From Streptomyces sp. CBMA291 (GTDB lineage Bacteria > Actinomycetota > Actinomycetes > Streptomycetales > Streptomycetaceae), in the NCBI RefSeq assembly GCF_014596525.1, contig NZ_MSJP01000036.1:1-59964 (forward strand): 59,964 bases of DNA. The letters are read 5' to 3'. A program made the position numbers and the translations under genes. The notes below the pieces were generated by a model that was given only the letters and a program-made list of their open reading frames with translations, made no database searches and was not told where the DNA came from. Positions 11,061 to 19,053 of this stretch are shown here, piece after piece; position 1 is the stretch's first letter, and each line of letters starts with the position of its first letter.

Positions 11061-11390
11061 ATGAGCCTTGACCTCGCCGATCTCACCGATCTCGCCGACG
11101 AGCACCTGCGCGCGGCCCACACGGCGCCGCACGGGCGCAGTGCCCGTCTGGTGCTGCACGACGGGGTACTGCGGCAGACCGTCATCGCGCTCACCTCGGG
11201 CACCTCCCTCGACGAGCACAACGCACCGCCCGCCGCGAGCCTCCAGGTCCTCCGGGGCCGGGTGAACCTGACGGCGTCCGGGCGGGCCGAGGAGCTGCGG
11301 ACGGGCACGCTCCGGATGATCCCCAAGGAACGGCACGGGCTCACCGCCCTGGAGGACGCGGTGGTGCTCCTGACTGCGGTGAACGACTGA
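11061..11390 (+). CDS. Small cupin-like protein
   Basis: A 109-residue single-domain protein that fits a small beta-barrel cupin. HNAPPAASLQVLRGRVNLTASG forms the first half of the barrel, and ERHGLTALEDAVVLLTAV the second. The usual HxH metal pair is reduced to single His residues (HNAPP and ERHGL), so metal binding is uncertain. The ATG at 11061 follows AGGGAGAG at ideal spacing. It is monocistronic, after the terminator of the GDT1 gene. Close relatives are conserved Streptomyces proteins of unknown function; I assign no reaction. Confidence 0.75.
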   Translation: MSLDLADLTDLADEHLRAAHTAPHGRSARLVLHDGVLRQTVIALTSGTSLDEHNAPPAASLQVLRGRVNLTASGRAEELRTGTLRMIPKERHGLTALEDAVVLLTAVND

Positions 11391-11466
11391 CGGCCCTACC
11401 CGCCCGCGCGGCCCGCCCCGTGCCCGCTCGCCCCGTGCCCGCCCGCATCCGGCTCGTACGCCCCGC

Positions 11467-11970
11467 TCAGCCGAGCGCGTCCAGGTCCTTCGCGTAGTGC
11501 TCGATGGCACCCCGGTACTCCCGCACCCAGGGGTCCTCGCTGGTGGCGGCAAGGAGCCCGAGCAGCGAACCGACCGCCTCGTGGTGACGGCCGGTGTTGT
11601 AGTGGGCCATGGCGAGGAAGGCCCGCAGGGAGCCGTCCTCGGGGAACTCCCCGACCGCGCCGGAGAGCAGCGCGACGGAGTCCTCGAACCGTCCGAGGAC
11701 CCGGTAGGTGCTGCCGAGGCCGAGGAGCGCGCCGCGCCGGTCGTCGGCGGCGAGCCCGGTGCCCGCGAGGGCGCTCTCGTAGTAGGGGACGGCTTCCGCC
11801 TCCAGGCCGAGGACGTCGTGGGCCCAGGCGGTCTGGTAGGCGATCGGAGCGTCGCCGGGGTGTTCGGCGGCCAGGGCGACGAGCCGTTCGCGGGCTTCCT
11901 CGCGCTGCCCCCCGGTGCGCAGCGCGATGGCCTCTGCCAGCCGCGCGTCTCTGTCTTCCTGATGCGTCAT
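11467..11970 (-). CDS. Tetratricopeptide-repeat protein
   Basis: A 167-residue soluble protein made almost entirely of TPR-like helical pairs: ALRTGGQREEARERLVALAAEHPGD, a pair around YQTAWAHDVLGLEAEAVPYYESAL, then RGALLGLGSTYRVLGRFEDSV and LRAFLAMAHYNTGRHHEAVGSL. Conserved Gly, Ala and Tyr positions fit the repeat. TPRs mediate protein contacts; no enzymatic domain is present. The ATG at 11970 (MTHQED) has GAGGA upstream and is preferred over an upstream in-frame ATG at 12006. It converges on the cupin gene. The partner is unknown. Confidence 0.8.
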   Translation of the reverse strand: MTHQEDRDARLAEAIALRTGGQREEARERLVALAAEHPGDAPIAYQTAWAHDVLGLEAEAVPYYESALAGTGLAADDRRGALLGLGSTYRVLGRFEDSVALLSGAVGEFPEDGSLRAFLAMAHYNTGRHHEAVGSLLGLLAATSEDPWVREYRGAIEHYAKDLDALG

Positions 11971-12141
11971 GGCGTCATCCTCGCAGCTCGCAGGGGGTGT
12001 TCCCACGGCGGGCCGCCAGGTGAGGGGGCTCCATAGCGGTGGGTCCCGATTGTGGCGTCCTGCCCCATGGAGGGGCCTCGGGAGCGCCCGTAGCCTCCCG
12101 GCCGACCCACTCCGTCAGGAACGAGCCGCCCGGGAGACCCC

Positions 12142-13746
12142 ATGCGTTCACCCCGTCCCACCCGCCCCCGCGGGCCACGCCGTCTCGCGGCGCTGCTGCT
12201 GTGCGCCGCCGCGAGCCTGTTCCCCGCCGCGCCTCCGGCCGGGGCCGCCGCTCCCCCGCCGGTGTCCGGGGTGCTGCGCGCGTACGACATCGGGTCCGTG
12301 TTCAGCGCGGGCGTCTCGTCCGGCGGATACATGGCCACCCAGCTGCACGTGGCGTACTCGGGGACGTTCGAGGGCTCCGCCGTGTTCGCCTCGGGGCCGT
12401 ACGACTGCGCGCGCGGTCTGCTCGCGACGGCGCTCAACGCCTGTATGGACACCACGCAGAGCCTTCAGCTCCCCGCTCTGGAGCAGGCCACCCGCGAGCG
12501 GGCGGCGCAGGGTCAGGTCGATCCGGTGGAGAACCTGGCGGGCGATCCGGTGTACGTGTTCAGCGGCTCGAACGACACCACGGTGAGGCGGCCGGTGGCC
12601 GACGCGCTCGCCGACTACTACGGCCGGTTCGGCGCCCGTGTCCTGTACGACCGTTCGACGGCCGCCGGACACGCCTGGATCACCCCGCTCGGCCCCAACG
12701 CGTGCACGGAGACGCGGAGCCCGTTCCTGAACGCCTGCGGAACCGACGCCGAGGGAGCGCTGCTCGGACACCTCCTCGGTGCGGTGGCGCCGCCCGGCTC
12801 CGGCACCGGCGGCGAACTGGTCCGGTTCGACCAGAACGCCTACGCGCCGGGCGGGTCGGCCGCCGCCGTGTCGATGGGCGCGGAGGGCTTCGCGTACGTG
12901 CCGGCCTCCTGCGAGCAGGGGGCTCGCTGCCGACTTCTGGTGGCCCTGCACGGCTGCAAGCAGGGGTACGCGTACCAGGGGTTCGGGACCCGGTTCGTCG
13001 AGGGCGCGTATCTGAACGAGTACGCCGACACCAACGGTCTGATCGTGCTGTACCCGCAGGCCGCGCCCACCGCGACCCTGGAGAATCCGAACGGCTGTTG
13101 GAACTGGTGGGGGTATCAGGGGGACACGGCGTACGCCCGGCACGGCGGGAGGCAGATCGAGGCCGTCATGGGGATGGTCCGGGCGCTGGGCGGCGCCGGG
13201 ACGCCGTCCGCCGACCGGGTGGTGCTTTCGAGCACCGACGCCGAGGACGGCTATGTGAAGGCGGCGGCGGACGGCTCGGGGGCGTCGGTCGGCACCCTGG
13301 AGGAGCTGTACGGTCTGGCGCTCGGCCGGGGCACGGACGGCAAGGTGAACCGGTCGGTGGTCTCCTTCGACACCTCGCGCGTCCCCGCGGGGAAGCGGAT
13401 CACCCGCGCCTGGCTGACCGTCACGCGCTCCAGCGGTTCCGGCGACCCGTGGGCCTCCCCCGCAGGCAACCGGCTCCAGGCGGACCTGCGCACCGGCTGT
13501 TTCGGGGGCTGCGCGGTGGAGGCCGGGGACTGGTCGGCGGCGGCGACCGTGCCGGACGCGGCGCGGATCGGCGCGTTCACCTCGGGCGGCGCGGTGTCGA
13601 CCGACCTGTCGGCGGAGGCGCTCGCGGCGCTGAACCGGGGCGGGGTGACCCAGTTCCGGCTCGGGTTCGCCGCCGCTCCGGCCGGGACCGCGTACCTCTT
13701 CGTGAACCGGGACGCTCCGGTGACGCTGACGGTCGCCTACGAGTGA
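12142..13746 (+). CDS. Secreted PHB-depolymerase-type esterase with C-terminal beta domain
   Basis: A 534-residue exported protein. Residues 1-36 are a signal peptide (RPRGPRR n-region, LAALLLCAAASLF core, cut near AGAAA). The hydrolase domain starts at about 42 and resembles type 2 extracellular short-chain PHA depolymerases. The lipase box is GVSSG (57-61, Ser59), with a likely Asp in SGSNDT and His in AAGHAWITP. A second block, LLVALHGCKQGYAYQG with GCWNWWG, is also typical. Residues about 355-534 form a separate beta-rich domain resembling DNRLRE-type stalk domains (RSVVSFDTSRVP, RITRAWLTVTR), which may bind substrate or the cell wall. The natural substrate could be PHB or another polyester. 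Confidence 0.85.
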   Translation: MRSPRPTRPRGPRRLAALLLCAAASLFPAAPPAGAAAPPPVSGVLRAYDIGSVFSAGVSSGGYMATQLHVAYSGTFEGSAVFASGPYDCARGLLATALNACMDTTQSLQLPALEQATRERAAQGQVDPVENLAGDPVYVFSGSNDTTVRRPVADALADYYGRFGARVLYDRSTAAGHAWITPLGPNACTETRSPFLNACGTDAEGALLGHLLGAVAPPGSGTGGELVRFDQNAYAPGGSAAAVSMGAEGFAYVPASCEQGARCRLLVALHGCKQGYAYQGFGTRFVEGAYLNEYADTNGLIVLYPQAAPTATLENPNGCWNWWGYQGDTAYARHGGRQIEAVMGMVRALGGAGTPSADRVVLSSTDAEDGYVKAAADGSGASVGTLEELYGLALGRGTDGKVNRSVVSFDTSRVPAGKRITRAWLTVTRSSGSGDPWASPAGNRLQADLRTGCFGGCAVEAGDWSAAATVPDAARIGAFTSGGAVSTDLSAEALAALNRGGVTQFRLGFAAAPAGTAYLFVNRDAPVTLTVAYE

Positions 13747-13803
13747 GCGGGGCTCTCCCCGTCAAGGGGCGGCTTCCCGGCAGCGCACTGCTAGCTTTTC
13801 AGA

Positions 13804-15267
13804 ATGCGCCCTTTGCCCCGTTTCGATGTGCGTACCCTCGCCCGCCGGACGGTCTCCCTGCGGCCCTGGCGGCGCGGCGGGGAGACCGTCACCGTGCCGG
13901 AGGCGGAGGACGCGGGACGGGAGCGGCTGCGTGACCTGGCCGCGCTCCTGTGCGAACTCGGCGCGGAGCTGCTGCAGGCCGGGGAGCAGACCTCCGAGGT
14001 GGAGCGGCTGCTGACCGACGTGGCCGCGCGCTACGGGATGCGGGTGCGTTCCTTCGTGGTCCCCACCGGCCTGTTCGTACGCGTCGGCGGCGGGCCGGAC
14101 GGCCGGGGCGGCGAGCTGGACTTCGCCCCGGTCGACGGCCCCGACCTCCGGCTCGACCAAGTGGAGGCGTTGCAGTCGCTGGTGACGCGGATGCGCGCCG
14201 AGGCGCTCCCGTTCCCCGAGGTCGCCCTGGCGCTGCGGGAGGTCAGGGAGCGCCCCGAGCGGTTCAGTCCCGCCGCGACGGTCCTCGGCTACGTCCTGTT
14301 GACCGTCGGTCTCGGCTCGATGCGGCACGCCACCGTCCCCGCCGTCCTGGGGTACGCGGTGCTCGGCGCGGCGGTCGGTCTGCTCCGGCTGCTCGGCGAC
14401 CGGCTCCCGGCGGCCCGTACGGCGCTGCCGGTGGCGGCGGCGATCCTCGTGACGGCGGCGTCGCTGCGCTGGGCGGGGCCGCTGCTGCACGAGCCGCCCG
14501 CCGTGCTGTACGTCCCGCCGCTGATCGCCTTCCTACCGGGTGCCGCCCTGACGCTCGGCGCCATCGAACTCGCCACCGGGGCGGCCCTCTCGGGTGTGAC
14601 CCGGCTGGCCGGGGCGGCGAACGTCCTGTTCCTGCTGGCCCTCGGCATCCTGGTCGGCACCGAACTCGTCCGCCCGCACCCGTCGCCCGGGACCCCGGCG
14701 GGACCGCTCGGCGAGTGGGCGCCGTGGGTGGGGGTGCTGCTGCTGGGCTTCGGCTTCCTGCTGTACTTCTCCGCGCCGCCCCGGGTGGCCCTCTGGCTGC
14801 TCGGCGCGCTGCTCACCGAACGGCTCGCGCAGTCGGTGGCCACGGAGTTCGCGGGAGCCGCCTTCGGCGCGTTCGCCGCCGGGATGCTGCTGCCGCCGAT
14901 GGCACGCTGGATCTCGCGCCACTCGCACACCCCGGACCAGGTGGTCTTCCTCCCGTGCTTCTGGCTGCTCGTGCCCGGCGCGGTGGGGCTCACCAGCGTG
15001 TCGGAGATCGTCGTGCAGGGCGATACCGGCGGCGGTCTGGACAGTCTGGTCAGTACGGTGATCACGGTGGCGGCGATCGCGCTGGGCGTCCTGGTGGGCG
15101 CCGGGCTCCAGCGGCGCCCCCGGCTGAGCCTGGGCGAGCCCGCCGCGGCGTCGGCTCCGACCCCGCCGCCCCCGGCCCCCGCCGCACCCCTGGAACCGGG
15201 GACCGTTCCGGCCCCCGCGCCGGAGACCCCGTCCGATCCTCCGCAGGGGGCTGCGGCCGGTCCGTGA
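13804..15267 (+). CDS. Threonine/serine exporter family (ThrE-like) protein
   Basis: A 487-residue protein with both halves of the ThrE fold in one chain. An N-terminal cytoplasmic domain (about 40-155) contains AELLQAGEQTSEVERLL and SFVVPTGLFVRVG, typical of the ThrE/DUF1212 domain. Two membrane blocks, about ten helices in all, follow (160-295 and 310-440). ThrE exports threonine and serine in Corynebacterium, so an amino-acid export role is likely. The tail from about 450 is Pro/Ala-rich and disordered. The ATG at 13804 follows a 57-base gap after the esterase, so co-transcription is possible. Confidence 0.85.
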   Translation: MRPLPRFDVRTLARRTVSLRPWRRGGETVTVPEAEDAGRERLRDLAALLCELGAELLQAGEQTSEVERLLTDVAARYGMRVRSFVVPTGLFVRVGGGPDGRGGELDFAPVDGPDLRLDQVEALQSLVTRMRAEALPFPEVALALREVRERPERFSPAATVLGYVLLTVGLGSMRHATVPAVLGYAVLGAAVGLLRLLGDRLPAARTALPVAAAILVTAASLRWAGPLLHEPPAVLYVPPLIAFLPGAALTLGAIELATGAALSGVTRLAGAANVLFLLALGILVGTELVRPHPSPGTPAGPLGEWAPWVGVLLLGFGFLLYFSAPPRVALWLLGALLTERLAQSVATEFAGAAFGAFAAGMLLPPMARWISRHSHTPDQVVFLPCFWLLVPGAVGLTSVSEIVVQGDTGGGLDSLVSTVITVAAIALGVLVGAGLQRRPRLSLGEPAAASAPTPPPPAPAAPLEPGTVPAPAPETPSDPPQGAAAGP

Positions 15268-15294
15268 GGGCGGCAACGGAAAGGCAGCGGCGGC

Positions 15295-15780
15295 TCAGCG
15301 GGGCGGTTCGGGAAGCTCCTCGCCGGTCTCCAGGAGGGACTTCAGGCTGGAGACGAGCGCGGGCCAGCCCTCTCCGATCAGCCCCTTCATCAGGCCGCCG
15401 GGCTCCAGACCCCCATGGGTGACCGTCAGTTTGACGGTGTCGCCCGCGGGCTCGATCTCGAAGGTCACCCGCGAGCGGGGCTCCCGCAGCAGCCGCTGGT
15501 AGAGGTCCGGCTCAAGGCGTACCGCCTGCGCCCAGGCGGGGGTGAAGGTGTGCCAGGTGTACGACAGGAGCCGTCCGTGTTCGGCGGCGAGGACGACCTG
15601 CTCGGGGTCGACGGCCCGGCGTCCGCCCTCCTCCCAGACCATGGGGGCGCCCGGCGTCCAGTCCGTCTCGAAGGCCACACCCCAGTACCGGCGGGTGATC
15701 GCCGGGTCGGTGAGTGCCGTCCACAGCTCGTCCGGAGTGGTCCGGATGTAGGTGGTGTAGACGAACGTGTCGCTGTCCAT
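15295..15780 (-). CDS. SRPBCC/AHSA1-family protein
   Basis: A 161-residue START-fold protein. Family features are YIRTTPDELWTALTDPAITRRYWG at residues 10-33, TYTWHTF-like central strands, SRVTFEIEPAGDTVKLTVTHGGLE, and a C-terminal helix GWPALVSSLKSLLETGE. These proteins bind hydrophobic ligands in a cavity and have no recognised catalytic residues. The ATG at 15780 faces the PadR gene across 145 bases. SRPBCC genes are often paired with small transcriptional regulators that control them, so PadR probably regulates both directions. Confidence 0.85.
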   Translation of the reverse strand: MDSDTFVYTTYIRTTPDELWTALTDPAITRRYWGVAFETDWTPGAPMVWEEGGRRAVDPEQVVLAAEHGRLLSYTWHTFTPAWAQAVRLEPDLYQRLLREPRSRVTFEIEPAGDTVKLTVTHGGLEPGGLMKGLIGEGWPALVSSLKSLLETGEELPEPPR

Positions 15781-15925
15781 CGTGCTGCCCCTCGGATCTG
15801 CCGTCCCCTCCTCCAGCCTAGGCGGGCGGGGTACGGACGTGCCAGTGTTGGGCGCCCGTACGGCCCCCGGGCGGGCGGTGAACGGGCACGGAGGAAAGCG
15901 TTCTCCATGCTGCTAGCGTGTCCGG

Positions 15926-16510
15926 ATGTCGCTCAAGCACGCCGTCCTCGCTGCTCTCCTGGAGGGCGAGGCCTCCGGATACGACCTGGCCAAGCTCTTC
16001 GACGTGTCCGTCGCCAACGTCTGGGCCGCCACTCCCCAACAGCTGTACCGCGAGCTCGACCGGCTCGCGGAGGCCGGTCTGATCGCGGCGCGCGTGGTGG
16101 AGCAGGAGCGGCGCCCCAACAAGCGGGTGTTCAGCCTCACGGAGCCGGGGCTGCGGGATCTGGCCGTCTACACGTCGGCGCCGCCGCGTCCCAGCGCGAT
16201 CCGTGACGAGCTGCTGGTCCAGGTACAGGCCTGCGACGGGGGCGACACCGTGGCCGTCAGGTCGTTCGTGGCCCAGCGGATGGAGACGGCGCGGGCGAAG
16301 CTGGCCCGCTACGACCGGCTGCGCGACTGGATGCTGAACGGCCGGGACGAGGAGTGCTATCTGGACGAGGCCGAACGGGTGGGCCCGTATCTGACGCTCA
16401 TGCGCGGCCGGTACTTCGAGGAGGAGAACCTGCGGTGGGGCGAGCAGGCGCTGGCGGTCCTCGACCGGCGCGCCGCCGCCCGGAGCGCGGTCACGGCGGG
16501 GCAGGGCTGA
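15926..16510 (+). CDS. PadR-family transcriptional regulator
   Basis: A 194-residue regulator with the N-terminal PadR winged helix: LKHAVLAALLEGEASGYDLAKLF, then the recognition helix NVWAATPQQLYRELDRLAEAGLI and the wing VEQERRPNKRVFSLTEPG (residues about 2-80). The C-terminal half is an alpha-helical coiled-coil dimerisation region of the PadR subfamily type. PadR proteins repress target genes until a small, often aromatic, ligand binds. Divergent pairing with the SRPBCC gene suggests control of that gene and itself. I did not find a convincing palindrome in the 145-base gap. Confidence 0.88.
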   Translation: MSLKHAVLAALLEGEASGYDLAKLFDVSVANVWAATPQQLYRELDRLAEAGLIAARVVEQERRPNKRVFSLTEPGLRDLAVYTSAPPRPSAIRDELLVQVQACDGGDTVAVRSFVAQRMETARAKLARYDRLRDWMLNGRDEECYLDEAERVGPYLTLMRGRYFEEENLRWGEQALAVLDRRAAARSAVTAGQG

Positions 16511-16612
16511 CCGCTTCCCGGCGGAGTGACGCCGGTCCGGGCGCTGCGGTAACGTCACCGGCCGGCCACCGGATGCGCCGGTGGCGGCTCGGCACGATCG
16601 GGGACGACCACG

Positions 16613-17062
16613 GTGAACGTCGGTGACCTGGTGGAGGACTTCACCCTCCCGGACGAGACGGGCGCCCCGCGCTCCCTGACGGGGCTGCTCGCGGAGGGGC
16701 CGGTGGTCCTCTTCTTCTATCCGGCGGCGCTGACCCCGGGGTGCACGGCGGAGGCCTGTCACTTCCGCGATCTGGCGGCCGAGTTCCGGGCGGTCGGGGC
16801 GCTGCCCGTGGGCATCAGCGCGGACGACGTGGAGCGGCAGCGGGAGTTCACCGAGCGGCACTCGCTGGGGTTCCCGCTGCTCTCCGACCCGGACGGTGTC
16901 GTACGGGACCGGTTCGGCGTCACGCGTGGCTTCTCGCTCGCGCCGACGAAGCGGGTCACGTTCGTGATCGGCCGGGACCGGCGGGTGCGGGAGGTCGTCC
17001 GCAGCGAACTGCGGATGAACGCGCACGCCGACCGGGCCCTGGCCGCCCTGCGCACGGCCTGA
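16613..17062 (+). CDS. Peroxiredoxin, Bcp/PrxQ type
   Basis: A 149-residue thiol peroxidase. The active-site motif TPGCTAEAC (residues 43-51) gives the peroxidatic Cys46 and a second Cys five residues later, the arrangement of atypical 2-Cys PrxQ/Bcp proteins that detoxify hydrogen peroxide and organic hydroperoxides with thioredoxin. The GTG at 16613 is the first start consistent with the family N-terminus (DLVEDFTLPDETG). The following nsrR-hmp pair handles nitric oxide, so this region clusters redox-stress defences, though a shared promoter is not evident. Confidence 0.9.
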   Translation: MNVGDLVEDFTLPDETGAPRSLTGLLAEGPVVLFFYPAALTPGCTAEACHFRDLAAEFRAVGALPVGISADDVERQREFTERHSLGFPLLSDPDGVVRDRFGVTRGFSLAPTKRVTFVIGRDRRVREVVRSELRMNAHADRALAALRTA

Positions 17063-17175
17063 GCGAGCACGCCTCTGGTCGGTCCGCCACCGGCCGGTCC
17101 GCCACCGGTCTCGGCCGCGAGGTGCGGGGGGCGTCCCCCGGACCCACCCCAGGTCTCCGCAGAGACCCACCCCTT

Positions 17176-17199
17176 AATACGAATGCCGGATACCTGTTT
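17176..17199. promoter_or_regulatory. Candidate NsrR operator upstream of nsrR
   Basis: A 24-base AT-rich element matches the hmp upstream element at 14 of 24 positions, including AATA at one end and TACC near the other. It ends 14 bases before the nsrR start. It is less symmetrical than the hmp site, suggesting weaker autoregulation. Confidence 0.65.
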
Positions 17200-17213
17200 G
17201 ATACGGTCACGGC

Positions 17214-17657
17214 GTGAGGCTGACGAAGTTCACCGATCTGGCGCTCCGTGCCGTGATGCGCCTGGCGGTCACCGCTCCGGACGAGTCCGTCACCACCCGG
17301 GAGGTGGCGGACTCCATGGAGGTGCCCTACGCCCACATGGCGAAGGTGGTGACCCGGCTCCAGCACCTCGGCGTGGTGGAGGCGCGGCGCGGCAGGGGCG
17401 GCGGCCTGGCCCTCACCGAGCGTGGCAGACACGCCTCGGTGGGCTGGCTGACCCGCACCCTGGAGGGCGAGGAGGAAGTCGTCGCCTGCGAGGGCGACCC
17501 TCCGTGCCCACTGCGCTCCGGATGCCGACTGCGCGGCACCCTGCGCCAGGCGCAGGAGGCGTTCTACCGGGTGCTCGACCCGATCACGGTGGAGGACCTC
17601 GTGGGCTCGCCCACCGGTCCCCTGCTGCTCACCCTCAGCCCACGCCCCACCGACTGA
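17214..17657 (+). CDS. nsrR: NsrR nitric-oxide-sensing repressor (Rrf2 family)
   Basis: A 147-residue Rrf2 protein. The N-terminal winged helix (RLTKFTDLALRAVMRLA, then TTREVADSMEVPYAHMAKVVTRLQ) is followed by a wing GGLALTERG and the cluster-binding motif CEGDPPCPLRSGC near residues 93-105. The three Cys residues spaced C-x5-C-x5-C ligate the [4Fe-4S] or [2Fe-2S] cluster that reacts with NO. Loss of the intact cluster releases DNA. The start is GTG at 17214. The flavohemoglobin gene follows at 80 bases with its own matching operator, so NsrR represses hmp and probably itself. Confidence 0.93.
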   Translation: MRLTKFTDLALRAVMRLAVTAPDESVTTREVADSMEVPYAHMAKVVTRLQHLGVVEARRGRGGGLALTERGRHASVGWLTRTLEGEEEVVACEGDPPCPLRSGCRLRGTLRQAQEAFYRVLDPITVEDLVGSPTGPLLLTLSPRPTD

Positions 17658-17703
17658 CCTCTCCCCCAGGCGCCGCGCCCGCGGTGCGACACGTTCACCG
17701 TTA

Positions 17704-17727
17704 AATAGGTAGATCATCTACCAGATT
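17704..17727. promoter_or_regulatory. NsrR operator upstream of hmp
   Basis: The element centres on the perfect inverted repeat GGTAGATCATCTACC (17708-17722), flanked by AATA and AGATT. It lies 10 bases before the hmp start, where a bound repressor would block transcription or its start. Confidence 0.82.
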
Positions 17728-17737
17728 GAGAGTTGCC

Positions 17738-18925
17738 ATGCTGTCCGAGCAGGCCGTTCCGGTCGTCCGCGCCACCCTGCCCGCCGTCGGCGGCGCGCTC
17801 GACCAGATCACCGAGCGGTTCTACGGGCGTCTCTTCGCCGCCCACCCCGAGCTTCTGCGCGACCTGTTCAACCGGGGCAACCAGGCTGCCGGCGAGCAGC
17901 CCAAGGCCCTGGCCGGCTCCATAGCCACGTTCGCCGTCGCCCTCCTTGAGCACCCGGACACCCGGCCCGACGCCATGCTGTCCCGGATCGCCCACAAGCA
18001 CGCCTCGCTCGGCGTCACGGCGGAGCAGTACAAGATCGTGCACGAGCACCTCTTCGCCGCCATCGTGGAGGTCCTCGGCGAGGCGGTCACCCCGGAGGTC
18101 GCCAGCGCCTGGGACGAGGTGTACTGGCTGATGGCCAACGCCCTGATCGCCATCGAAGCCGGGCTCTACCGGGAGGCGGGCGTCGGCGAGGGCCAGGTCT
18201 GGCATTCGATGGAGATCGCCGAGCGGCACGAGGAGACCCCCGACACGGTCTCCTTCGTCCTGCGCCACCCCGACGGCACCCCCACGGCGCCGTTCCGTCC
18301 GGGCCAGTACGTCAGCGTCCAGGTCGCCCTGCCCGACGGCGCCCGGCAGATCCGCCAGTACAGCCTCTCCACCGCCCCCGGCCACCCGCAGTGGCGGATC
18401 ACCGTGAAGCGCGTCGACGGCGACCCGGCGGGCGAGGTCTCCTCCTGGCTGCACGCCCACGCCCGGCCCGGCGACCTCGTCCAGGTCTCCACCCCGTTCG
18501 GCGACCTCGTCCTGCCCGAGGGCGACTCTCCCCTGCTGCTCGCCTCGGCGGGCATCGGCAGCACGCCGATGCTGGCCATGCTCGACCACCTCGCGGCCAC
18601 CGGTTCGAAGCGCCCCGTCGTGGTCGTGCACGCTGACCGCGCCCCGGTGACGCACGCGCACTCCGAGGAGATGCGCCGCCTCGTGGACGCGCTGCCGCAG
18701 GGCACGCTGCACCTCTGGTACGAGGAGCCCGGCGACTCCGGCGCCCGCCCCGGCTTCGCGGACGTCACCACCCTCGACCTCGCGACCGGCACGACCGCGT
18801 ACCTCTGCGGCCCGCTCCCCTTCCTCCGCGGGGTCCGCGGCGACCTCATCGGCCGGGGCACCGCCGCCGCCGACATCCACTACGAGGTGTTCGGTCCCGA
18901 CCTGTGGCTGGGCGCCGACGCCTGA
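17738..18925 (+). CDS. hmp: Flavohemoglobin (nitric oxide dioxygenase)
   Basis: A 395-residue flavohemoglobin that converts NO and oxygen to nitrate using NADPH, heme and FAD. The globin domain (1-140) shows Tyr29 (ERFYGRLF) and the proximal His88 in AHKHASLG. The FAD domain carries RQYSLS and GQYVSVQV, and the NAD(P) domain carries ASAGIGSTPM. The ATG at 17738 is preferred over a TTG four codons upstream because GAGAG precedes it. The operator directly upstream and nsrR before it indicate induction by nitric oxide. All domains look intact. Confidence 0.95.
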   Translation: MLSEQAVPVVRATLPAVGGALDQITERFYGRLFAAHPELLRDLFNRGNQAAGEQPKALAGSIATFAVALLEHPDTRPDAMLSRIAHKHASLGVTAEQYKIVHEHLFAAIVEVLGEAVTPEVASAWDEVYWLMANALIAIEAGLYREAGVGEGQVWHSMEIAERHEETPDTVSFVLRHPDGTPTAPFRPGQYVSVQVALPDGARQIRQYSLSTAPGHPQWRITVKRVDGDPAGEVSSWLHAHARPGDLVQVSTPFGDLVLPEGDSPLLLASAGIGSTPMLAMLDHLAATGSKRPVVVVHADRAPVTHAHSEEMRRLVDALPQGTLHLWYEEPGDSGARPGFADVTTLDLATGTTAYLCGPLPFLRGVRGDLIGRGTAAADIHYEVFGPDLWLGADA

Positions 18926-18990
18926 ACCGACCTTGATCGATCCTTCGATCCATAAGCATCATGGCGCTCCCGCCCCGGATACTGCATAGT

Positions 18991-19009
18991 GAGGCCCCAT
19001 ATGGGCCTC
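18991..19009. promoter_or_regulatory. Inverted repeat upstream of MreB-like gene
   Basis: GAGGCCC and GGGCCTC flank CATAT. It lies 45 bases before the start codon, so it could be an operator or an mRNA hairpin. No regulator can be assigned. Confidence 0.4.
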
Positions 19010-19053
19010 GCAATCAGCGGGCCTGTAAGGCACGGACGGAAGCGGCGGAAGCG

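Noticed and set aside
15781..15925. PadR operator between the divergent genes.
   Set aside because: No convincing palindrome of the expected size was found by eye.
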